From: Pseudocercospora fijiensis CIRAD86
Lineage: Eukaryota > Ascomycota > Dothideomycetes > Mycosphaerellales > Mycosphaerellaceae
Direction of reading: 5' to 3'
DNA length: 64,000 bases
NCBI RefSeq assembly: GCF_000340215.1
Contig: NW_006921532.1
Span: 6,848,550-6,912,549 of the forward strand
A model generated the notes under the pieces. That model saw nothing but the letters and a program-made list of their open reading frames with translations. It searched no databases and was not told the DNA's origin. The position numbers and the translations under genes are program-made. Positions 47,122 through 57,480 of the stretch are shown in pieces; position 1 is the first letter of the stretch; every line of letters starts with the position of its first letter.

Positions 47122-50029
47122 CGAGTAAAGGACCTCCTTTACTCTATAAGGACCCTTCTACTTAAAGGCTAGCTTATAGGAGTAACTATACTCTAGTTCG
47201 GACCGGTATAGAAGGACTATATCGCCAACCTTTAGAGGTTCCTAATTAATAGCATTATAGTTATTAAAATACTGCTTAGCCTCTTCCCGAAGCCGACGTT
47301 GTCGAGCAAGACCCTCTTAAGAAGTCGTAGTTATATCCTTAAGAGCCTTAGCCCGTAGGGTAAGAAGATCTACCCTAGTACGAACAGACCCCTAATCGTA
47401 AACGCCGTGCGTGCGGTAGGACAATTTAATAGGAAGAACGGCGTCCCTCCTAATTATAAGTTCCGCTAGTATAAGTCTAGTCGTATCGACAATAGTAGTT
47501 CGGTCCGCCTAGAGAAGGGCTAGGACGCGGGTAGAAATAGGAACTAATCTGTCGCTACTATTAGTTATCTTAGACAGGGCATTAATTAACGACCGATAGC
47601 CGCGCTTAATAATAGTATTCGACTAGGGATAGTATAGGGAGATACGAACGTTCTTAGCCCCGTACGAAACAAGTAGCGCTTAAACCTCCTTAGCTATATT
47701 ATTCGTAGCGTTGTCTAAGATAACCTCGTAAGGTGTTCCCTAGCGGTAAAACAGATCCTTAAATAGGAAGGTAGCTATATTACAGGCATTAATAGCACCG
47801 CAACCCTTATAGAAATAATAGGCCTCCGGCTATCGAGAAAGACCCTCTCGAATAATATATAGGCTATTATTGCGGCTAAGATAGACCCTATCGCTATACT
47901 ACCGCTCCCTAACTAACTAGGTAGTAGGGATACGTAGCTCTCCTAGACGTCGGTAGCTGTTCCTAAAGTTGCACTTAGGATAGCTCTTATAGTAGCGGGA
48001 GACATTAGCCTATACGCCGTCCTACTAGTAGCGTCGACGAAGGATATCGAAGGTGCCCTCCGCTGCCCGATAGCCGAGCTTATCGTAAACGGAACGAAGG
48101 ATTTCTTATCGGGCTGCCAGATCGTTAATAATACGCTAGAGCGGTGTATTAACTATAGCCTATCGCTAAAGGATGCGATCCTTAATAAGGAATCTCCGAG
48201 AATAGCGAATAATACGATAGTATTAACTCTTTAATAGACCGGGAGCTCTCTTCGTATAGGTAAGGAAGTAGGCGATATTATAGGAGTCGTCGGAGTAGAC
48301 CCTATTAAGGATATTATCTCTGCCTAGTTCGCCCGCCTTAGTATCGTCCTAGCCCTCGTCGTTAGTAGTAGGGTCTTCGTTAGTCTAGTTAGTAGGTTAG
48401 TCGTCGGTAGTAGGCCTAGTAATTACCGGTATAGCATTAATATAGAAGGTAGTAAAGAAGGTGCGGTTAATAACCGCGTCGATATCCTCTTCTTCTATTA
48501 TCTCGGCGATATCTTCTTCTATAGTAGGCCTTCTAGAAAGGCTATCCGGTCTAGTATACTTCTTACTAGGAACATAGAAGACGTCGAAATTAAACAAATA
48601 GATCTAGGCAACCTACTAAGCTATCGTAGAGTTAGGTAGGTCGGAGGCTATACGGTTAAGTTAATAGACTAGCGTCTAAGCGTCGACTTCTAGGCGAAAG
48701 AATACTCTAAAGAGCTAAGGTCGGAACTTCTTAAGAGCTTTATAGATACTAAGGCACTCCCGCTTGCTAGCATTATATCGGGCCTCGATAGGTTTCTATA
48801 GACCGGACTCGTACCGGATAGGGTAACGTAAGAAGGGCTCCTTACGATTACACTATATTAGTATCTCGCCGTAGCCTTCCCCGCTCGAGTCGATAGCAAC
48901 AATTAGTAGACCCGCGCCTTCCGAGTAGTTAATAGAGGTAAGCGCAGGCGCGCTAATAAGTGCCTTAGTAACCTTATCCTTAGCGGCTTAGTAAACGGAG
49001 GTCTATTTAAACTCTGTATCCTTCTTAAGTAAGGCGTATAGAGGCTTATATACTAACGTAAAGTTTTCGACTTAGATACGGAAGTAGGAGACTACTCTAA
49101 GCTAGATCCGGACATCTTTCTAATAGGTAGGGTCTAGCTAGGATACAATCTTTAGGACCCGTACATTGTTAGGATAGCGGCCGTTCTTATTAGTAACAAA
49201 CCCGATAATGTTTATACGCTTGTATAGGAGCTAAAGCTTCTCCCTATATACCGTTAGGTTAGCTCGCTCTAGGTCGTAGAGGACACTATCGAGGTTCTAA
49301 ATATATTCGAGAAAGAACCTACGGATGCTAGGCTCTACTTCTTTATTATCGTACCTAGTTTTAGGGCCCTTAATACCGATATCGTCGAGGAAAGGCATCG
49401 CTATATAGGAGATATAGGCCGCGAGGACTTAGTTTATAATACGAACGAACTAGGCTACGGAGTTAGTTGCCCCTTAGGGAAGGGTAGTTTGCCTATATAG
49501 CCTAAGAGGTGTCTCGAAACTAGTAAGGTCCCGGCTATTAGGGTAGAGAGGTATCTAGTCGTAGCCCGAGAATATATCAACTAGCGAGGCTACTATACAG
49601 TTAGCAAAGGCTTCTAAGAACCTATTAGTCTCCGGAGGAAGATTAGTATCTCTAATCGTAACTACGTTAAACTTCTAGGTAGCGTTAATTAGCCGATACT
49701 TCTTTAGCTCCCTAGGAGCTATCTTCTTCTAAACTAGGAAGTATAGATTGCGATACGAGGCATAGGAAGGCTCTAAGGTGTAGCCTTTATACGCTGCCGT
49801 ATTATGTCCTTAACTATACCTCTTAGGCTTAGGTTTAGCTTAAACCCTAGGTAAGCCTAAGGCTTATACTCGATCGTTCGGATCCTCTATAGAGGGGTAA
49901 CCTCCGGGTTAATCCTACCTAGATGCGTAAAGTTATATACTAATACGGCTTCGCGGTTGTATAGAAGCTCGTATAGCAAATCTAGTTTAAGATCCGAAAG
50001 CTCGATACTAGGTTTAATATTCGCTAGTC
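47122..50029 (-). pseudogene. Element G pol, RT, RNase H and integrase segment
   Basis: The minus-strand order is as follows. First comes RT, with LINATxKFNVVTIRDTN, LVDIFSGYD and the catalytic box FLDDIGIKG at about 49370-49400. RNase H follows (AGLLIVAIDSSGEG at about 48900), then an integrase zinc-binding region at about 47950-48150 and the integrase core (PYEVILDNATNN at about 47700-47750). The expected glutamate of the core is Lys (TIIKRG), as RIP of GAG after T would give. There are many in-frame stops. The RT resembles the LVDLFSGYDQ type of fungal gypsy elements. It lies between elements A and B, which both inserted into this gene. Confidence 0.7.
50025..50029 (+). repeat. Left 5-bp target duplication of element B
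   Basis: TAGTC, repeated exactly at 57078-57082. Confidence 0.9.
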
Positions 50030-50225
50030 TGTTAGGGCTAAAGAGGCTATACGTAATTAGCATGTGACTAGGCCGAGTGAAGCTAGGGTCTCGATGCCTT
50101 AGGTAGGGCTTGGCGCTTGGCGTTAGGCTAACTCTCCTGCCTTCCTCCCTCTCCTCCTAGATCCTTATCGAATACTACCTGTACCTACTACTACCCTATC
50201 TACCTACTAATATACCCTTCTTATA
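50030..50225 (+). repeat. 5' LTR of element B
   Basis: 196 bp, begins TGTTAGGGCTAAAGAGGC. It contains ATCGAATACTA at 50167-50177, complementary to the primer-binding site. Confidence 0.92.
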
Positions 50226-50236
50226 TAGTATTCGAT
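50226..50236 (+). other. Element B primer-binding site, self-priming type
   Basis: TAGTATTCGAT follows the 5' LTR directly and is the exact reverse complement of 50167-50177, as in element A. Confidence 0.7.
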
Positions 50237-50482
50237 CTACCCTTTGAGGGTAGCAGCTAGATAGTCCTTATTTTAAGCTTTTAGCGGTATAGCTACGAAA
50301 ACTATCGATTTAACTATATTACGCCCGAAGAACGGGACCTACACGTACTATTCTACTAAAACAACCGTACCAATTATCAAGCAAGGCCTTCTATACGGCC
50401 TATTACACTAAGTTAAGCATACTAGACCGATATCTACTAATTCCGCTACTTCCGCATCTTAGGGGCTAATAATACATTATTA

Positions 50483-51859
50483 GTGTTACCCCCTATTACA
50501 ATAGCCGGCTTATTACGAAGCAACAACAACCGTACTGCCGCTAGCAGCGTTAGTAATAACAACGCTAGCGGCACAGTACCTACTAGAGTGCCTACCGAAG
50601 CACCTACTAAGGTGCCTACTAAAGAGCCTGCTACTAGGCCTGCCGAAGAACCTATAGTTCTAGGTAACGACCTAGAATTGCCTATCGACGACATTCTTAA
50701 CAACATTGTTAATCGTCGATATAGCCAACTAGCCTTTAGTCCTCAACTAGTAGGGAGACTTTAAGAAGCTACCTAAAATAGGCTTACTGCCCTACGTTAA
50801 GAACAATAGCTAAAGGATAATCTTCTCGAGATCCGCCGCCTATAGGAAGCCCTAACAACTAACACTAAGCCGACAGTAGGGCCTTCCTCACTATTAGTCC
50901 TAGTCTAGAAGAAGGATGCTAAACTCAAGGATTGCACTGTATTTAATAGCTCTAGTCGAAAGCAATACAACGACTATATTCGTAACTATAAGCTTAACTA
51001 ACGAAATGCACTAAGGGCTCTACTAAATGACTATTTACTAGTCGTCTATACTATATAGTACATTAACGGCGACCTAAAACGCACCTAGGATAACCATTTT
51101 GACTCCCTTAATGACTAGACTACTGTTTAGTAGCAGACCTATAAAACCATTATATTAGACACCCTTAGAAACCCTATACTAAGGCAACAATACGCTTAGG
51201 ATTAGTACCTTCGAGCTAAACAAAAGACTAATCAATCGGCTCGCTTATTTGAGGCCTATTTAAAGACCCTCGAAGATGACCTTCCGACTAAAACTAATTC
51301 TATCTAGATCTCCGAAATACGCCCTAAATTGAGATAGGAATTAGTCCTTAAATTGGACCGCCGCCGTGTGTTCGAACAGACTAATCTAACGCGCATTCAA
51401 TTCATAGTCGAAGTAGAAACAGCCGAACGGGCTATTTAGCTCTAGCAGCGACTAGAATCAAGGATCCGACTAGCTAGTACTAACCGTAGCAACCGTGGTA
51501 GCCGCGGAGGAAACTAAGGTTCCTACTAGGACAACAATGCTAATAATAGGAACAGTAACGATCGTGGAAGAGGCCGTAGCCGGCGGCTATATAGAGGAGG
51601 CCGCGATAGGGGCCGTAGAAGGGGCTCGTATCCCTATAGTACTAATCGCTCGGCTAACAATAGCGGCAACAGCTATAGTAATCCCCTAACCGGACTAAAG
51701 TGCTTCAATTGTAATAGCACTAGCTATCTACTAGGCTAATGCGACAAACCTAAGGACTAGGCCCGAATCGACCGTACTGCCGCCGAATACCGAAAGCACC
51801 TTTTAGCAGCCAACGCTACCCCTATAGGCCAATCTTCTTATTAGTTGAAAAAAGAGTAA
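50483..51859 (+). pseudogene. Element B gag, RIP-inactivated
   Basis: The start reads MLPPITIAGLLRSNNNRTAA. The Val/Pro/Thr repeat (VPTRVPTEAPTKVPTKEP) is longer than in A. The zinc knuckle (KCFNCNSTSYLLG, near 51700) again has Tyr for His. It ends at TAA 51857-51859 right after AAAAAAGAG, as in A. Confidence 0.7.
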
Positions 51860-54800
51860 GCGCCGCACTAACTGTTAGCCTTGTGCGGCGTAAGACTATC
51901 GACATTGTGCTAGCTATTATACGTACCTGTCTCGTATCGGATACGTATAGGACTAACTACAAGACTAAGGTTACACTAGATCTAGGAAATTCAGTCGGTG
52001 CCCTTATTAGCCATCGCCTAGCTAAGCAATTAGACCTTCGACAACTGCCTAGGACTAACCTACTAACCCTTGCTTAGTTTAATGACGCTCGGCACTTAAC
52101 CTATAGGGCCTACTATGTCTATATAGCCCTAAAGGACGACCTCGGCAATAAGCGCCTACTAAACTTTACTGCCTACGCGGTGGATATAGACAGCCTCCTA
52201 TCTAACATTGTTATTAGTAACCCTGTTCTCAAGTACTATGCTGTAGTTATAGACTTAGGCAGCTAACAATAGCGATTTGGAATCGCTCGGAAAGAGGATA
52301 TTAAATACATCGACATTAGCGAGTGTCCTAATAATATTAGGGTCCTGTTTATTAGTAACCTAACACTAGCCTCCGCCTTAGCTAATCTAACTGCCGACCT
52401 GCTCGGTAGTAATAACGATAAACCTGTGCCCCCTAATAGCATAGACCCTAATTAGCTTGCTCGTATACTAGAGCCTATTCGAGAGACCTACATTAATATG
52501 TTTAAACACTACTTAGTATCGATATTGCCTATATTCAAAGAGACAGACTATAAGATTAACATTATAGAGGGCAAAGAGGTTCCTTTTAGTCCCCTCTACA
52601 ACCTTAGTAAACGAGAGCTTGCTGTGCTACGTAAGTACCTAGAGGAAAACCTAGCTAATAGTCGAATTCGATATAGTAATAGCCCTGCTAGTGTACCTAT
52701 CCTGTTTATACTAAAGAAGGATAGTAGCCTACGTCTATATGTTGATTATCGTAGGCTTAACGCTGTTACTATTAAAGACCGCTACCTACTTCCTCTTATT
52801 AATAAGACCCTCGATCGCCTTTCTAGTGCTTACTACTACACTATATTAGACATTAAGGACGCCTATTACCGCATCCGTATCCGTAAGGGCGATGAATGGA
52901 AGACAGCCTTTCGTACTCGTTATAGGCATTTCGAGTACTTAGTTATGCTATTCGGCTTGGCTAATGCCCCTACTACATTCTAGTCCTATATTAATCGGGC
53001 CCTGTTAGGCCTATTAGACTACCTCTATATAGTTTACCTAGATAACATCCTAGTTTACATACACTCTCCTAACATTGCGGAATACTAGGCTGTAGTCCGT
53101 AAGGTACTCGATCGCCTAAGGGCCTATAGCTTGTATTGCAAGCCTTCTAAATGCACCTTTGCTGCTAAGGAGGTGGCCTTCCTTAGTTTTATCGTGTCAA
53201 CTAAGGGTGTTAAGGCTAATCCTAACCGGATTAAGACTATTACTAAGTGGCTAACGCTTACTAGCATTAAGGAGCTTCAATCATTCCTAGGTTTTGCTAA
53301 CTTCTATCGTCGCTTTATTAAGGGCTATTTACGACACGTAATGCCCCTAACTGAGCTTACTAAAACCAAGGCTAACCCGACTAGAGAGTTTAAATAGACT
53401 AACAGAGCATAAGCCGCTTTTAACGGTTTGAAGCGGCGCTTTACTAAAGTCCCCTTACTGTACCATTTTGTACTAAGCAAGCAGATCCGTATTAAGACTA
53501 ACGCTTCACAGTTCGCTATATCGGCTATTATATCCCAGCAATCAGATAAGGACTATTACTAGCACCTAATTGCCTTCTTTTTACGAAAGATAATCGATGT
53601 AGAGCGTCGCTACGAGACCTACGAGTAAGAGCTTTTAGCTATTGTTAAGGCCTTTAAGCATTAGAGGCATTACCTCGATAGGGCCTAATATACGATATAG
53701 GTCTATATAGACTATAACAACCTCCGTAGCATTACTAAGGTTACTAGGGTTATAGGTCGATAGGCTAGATAGGCCGTCTACCTCGCTAGGTTTGATTTTG
53801 ATATATTATATCGGCTAGGCGTAAGCAACCCTGCTAATAGCCTATCGAGGCGACCTAATTACGATAGCGGGACTTAGCAATCTATTAATTCATTGTTTCC
53901 AACCCTATAGCATAAGATTGCTATAGCCCGTATTGTTAATAAGCAAGCGTAGGATAAGCGGCTTACCGGACTCCGCGACGGCTTAAAGCATATTAATGCT
54001 CTTGCTATATTGATAGTACGTGTTAAGGTAAGAGCTAAGGACACAGATAGGAGAAGTTATAATAACTCCCTAGTCGATATCGCTATATACAGTAATAGCG
54101 ATTAAAGCACTAATGCAGTTAATCCGGCTACTAGTGCTATTAGATGTATATAATGCGTACCTCGTTTAATAGCGAGGGTGCTATTAAATAACCTTATAAA
54201 TAGGGATAGTCAATCGTTTATAGATAAGCTATTACGGGCTTAGCAGAGGGACGCCTTTGCTACTAAACGTATAGACAAGCTTGTAAGTAGGCGAAAGACT
54301 CGATCTAGTAAGAGTAATAACTAGTCGATCGATAACAAAGGTTATTTAAAGTTTAAGGGCAGATACTATGTCCCCGCTAAACATTCGATCCGACAAGAGC
54401 TTCTTAAGCGACACTATGATAGTGAGCTTGCCGGTCACTATAGTATAGAGAGGTCGCACGAGCTACTATCGCGCACATACTACTAGCTAAATAGTAAGCG
54501 GGATATAAAGGAATACGTTAACACGTATGCCGTATGTTAACGTGTTAAGGCACTAAAACATTAGCCTTTTAGCGAGTTGTCCTTATTACCAATCCCTTAC
54601 AAGCCATTTGTAGAGCTTATAATAGACTTTATTATAGGCCTTCTACCTACTAAACGTAGGGGCAGTAAGGACATCTTCGATGCTATCCTTGTTGTAGTAG
54701 ATCGGTTTACTAAAGGCGCTCGATACATCCCGGTACGGAAGGATTGGACTACTATTAACATAGCAGAGGCTCTATAGAGCAACATCTTCTATACCTATTA

Positions 54801-55803
54801 GGGGACCCCTAAGGGGATAGTCTCTAACCGGGGTACGACATTCACATCCTATTATTAGAGCGAGATATGCCTATAGCTGAGACTAAAGCATCGGCTATTA
54901 ATAGCCTTCCATCTACAGACTAACGGTTAAACAGAGAGGCAGAATGCTACCCTATAGTAGTACCTGCGCAGTTACATTAACGAGAACCCTAACGACTAGG
55001 TTAACCTCCTATAGCCTGTAGAATTCGTATACAATAATAGTGTACACTTATCTACTAAGGTTTCGCTATACATAGCTATAATAGGTTAGAACGCTGCTAT
55101 GCTATAAGACCCCCTATCGCTCGAGGCCGAGCGCAAGGAAAGGGAAGCGCGTTAAGTACCAACACCTAAGACGCTAGCGGCTATTAAGAGGGTTCAAAAG
55201 ATGCGAGAAATTCACGCTATAATAGCTGATAAACTAGCAAAGGCCTAGGCCTATTAGAAGGCCTACTATAACAAACACTACACGCTAATAACCTTTAAAC
55301 AAGGCGATATAGTTATACTTAGTACGAAGAACCTCCGCATCCGCAAACACCTATTACCTAATAGTAAAACACGCCCTAAACTGGCACTAAGGTACATTAG
55401 TCTATTCCGCATTCGAGAAGTTAAGGGCTCCTCCGCATAGGCCTATTAGTTGTAGCTTCCTCCTTATTACACTATCTATAATACCTTCTATATATCCCTC
55501 CTTAAGCTATATTACCTACGCGAGGGGGATGAAGCCCCTACTAAACACGAAGACATACTAGCGGATAGTAAAGAGCTGTAGTCTATAGAACGTATCCTAG
55601 ATTATCGGACTAGGCGAGGCAAGAAGGAGTACCTCCTAAGATAGCAAGGCTATTTATCTAAATAGGACTCGTAGGAGGCCGAAGACTCGTTTAAGGATAT
55701 AACTAAGTTGTTAGATAAGTATTAGACTAGTGTAAAGAACAAGAAGAAGGCTAAGGGCCTATAATGTCGCCTAGGAACAATGCTACCCCCGGGGTGCTAT
55801 TAG
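51860..55803 (+). pseudogene. Element B protease-pol, RIP-inactivated
   Basis: Domain order is as in A. The RT stretch is longer and uninterrupted (52498-52980), with [20 protein letters not shown] and [20 protein letters not shown]. The box VYLDNILVYI has Asn for the second Asp. The best preserved integrase segment lies at 54577-54770 (KPFVELIIDFIIGLLPTKR). The chromodomain-like tail is followed by MLPPGCY-stop at 55803. About as decayed as A. Confidence 0.85.
55779..55803 (+). repeat. 25-bp near-palindrome, copy 5 (end of element B pol)
   Basis: Identical to copy 4, at the same place in element B. It encodes the last residues MLPPGCY and the stop. Confidence 0.85.
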
Positions 55804-56881
55804 CTAACTAATTAGAGGCCGGCAAACTAGGACAATAAGACTACACTAGGCGTACTACGACGCGTCCATCAACCAATCGCCTACTCTTTCGAGGACTCTA
55901 CCTCCTTACTAGCGCACCCTATAAGACCCTTCTCTTAGAGCCCCCTTTTGTTCCCTTATTCCGTCGAGGCCTCGAGGCCTAGGCAATCGGCGCGGCCGGC
56001 GCGGCTATGTTAGTAACGGTGTTACGGAGTGTATTGTTAGTTAAGGAAGAAGATTAGAAGCGAGGTGAAGTTAGCGCTAAGACGACTAGCGCCGCTATTG
56101 TCAATATTACTTGCTATTATCGCTACGCCTATAGACACAACCTTACCTACACTACGAGCCTAAGGCACCTTTAATTAAAACTTTGATTAAAACTTTGAGG
56201 CTAAGTTAAAACTTTGACTAAGCTAAAAGATTAAGCGACTAATAGACTAACTAAGGGCAAAACTATAGAGCTAAGCTAGCCGGGGTCGATCTTGCGGACA
56301 ATAGGTTACTCCTCGATCTATCTAACCCTTTAAGCGAGGCGAGCCTCTACTACTGCACTTACAATAGCCTTTACCTATAGAAACTAGACGAGCTGTGTTT
56401 TTTAAAAAGATAAGATAAGATTAACACTTAAAGGCTACTAAACCTAGCTAATTAGGGCTAGCGAAACTACGAACAATAAGAACAACCCTTAGAACGGACA
56501 AACCCTCGGAGCGGACATTTCTAGGTCTTTTAGAGTAGACGTAGAGAACTCGGTACGACATTACTTAGAGCGGAGGTAGGGCTGCAATACCTCGTACGTC
56601 TACCTATTACAGTAGGGAAGACGCGCTCGTGTTGTAATTAGTCGATAGTCCTCAATTCTTGTAGTTATATATCACTTTATTATATGTAAGAATAGCGCAG
56701 TTAGAGTTGCATGTTGTGTTATATTAGAAGTGAGGTTTGATATAGTTATATAATTAGGTAGTTGAGTGTTCAATTTAGCGCGGGCTAAGTAGCTTATTAG
56801 ACTTGCTAAGTTGGCGGCAATAGAGGTCGAGATTGGAATATAGGCAGGCTACGAGGGCGCGGCCTTTAGAAGGGAAGCGTG
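55804..56881 (+). other. Element B 3' region between pol and LTR
   Basis: It corresponds to 45742-46928 of A, with the GC-rich inverted stretch (about 55963-56010) and an AAAACTTTGA minisatellite (56171-56222). It is about 110 bp shorter than in A. No gene is recognised. Confidence 0.6.
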
Positions 56882-57077
56882 TATTAGGGCTAAAGAGGCT
56901 ACACGTGATTAGTATATAACTAGGCCGAGTGAAGCTAGGGTCTCGATACCTTAGGCAGGGCTTAGCGCTTAGCGTTAGGCCAACTCTCCTACCTTCCTCC
57001 CTCTCCTCCTAGATCCTTATCGAATACTACCTGTACCTACTACTACCCTATCTACCTGCTAACATACCCTTCTCATA
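56882..57077 (+). repeat. 3' LTR of element B
   Basis: 196 bp, begins TATTAGGG (TG changed to TA), preceded by AGAAGGGAAGCGTG. Confidence 0.92.
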
Positions 57078-57082
57078 TAGTC
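57078..57082 (+). repeat. Right 5-bp target duplication of element B
   Basis: TAGTC, an exact match to 50025-50029. One copy restores the G pol frame (LTPERLANIKP). Confidence 0.9.
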
Positions 57083-57455
57083 TCTCCGGCGTTAGCCTCG
57101 ATTCCCTAGGAATAGCGGAGAACTTTTTAGTAATATACCTCTAGTCGTATAGACTATCCCTAGGTATTAATATCGCTTCGCGGTTAAGGCACTTTTGTCG
57201 CTAGTTAGAATTTCCGCTAGGATTAGACCTATCGGTTATATATATACTACTCTTTACAGGCTTAATCTTATTAGCTACCCTCTTATACAAGGTATATATA
57301 CTAACCGCGCGTAATACCCGAGCCCTCTCTCTTTAACGTTAGGCCCGGAGATTAGCGCAATAGAATAGCGCGTAAACTTTATCGGAAGTCTCCTTAAGTC
57401 GGTAGGTATATAGCTAGTAATCCTAATTTATAATTCCGGCGAAAACGTTAGATTC
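57083..57455 (-). pseudogene. Element G pol, N-terminal segment
   Basis: This is the start of the pol frame on the minus strand (VYALFYCANLRA, INTLYKR-like sequence, ESRLTPERLANIKP). It is in a different frame from gag-protease and begins at the 57456-57480 hairpin. It is interrupted by element B. Removing B and one TAGTC copy joins it in frame to the segment ending at 50029. Confidence 0.6.
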
Positions 57456-57480
57456 CTAATAATACCCCTAGGGTAGTATT
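57456..57480 (-). repeat. 25-bp near-palindrome, copy 6 (G gag-protease/pol junction)
   Basis: The minus strand reads AATACTACCCT then AGGGGTATTATTAG. The gag-protease frame (EYYPRGII) enters here and the pol frame leaves in another phase. Confidence 0.75.

Larger units (their letters stand above)
50030..57077 (+). mobile_element. Element B: Ty3/gypsy chromovirus-like retrotransposon, sister of A
   Basis: 7048 bp with 196-bp LTRs and a TAGTC duplication, same layout as element A. It inserted into the N-terminal part of G pol. Coding sequence matches A closely, and the differences noticed are mostly transitions in CpA/TpG context, so both were probably mutated after a recent shared source. 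Confidence 0.93.
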
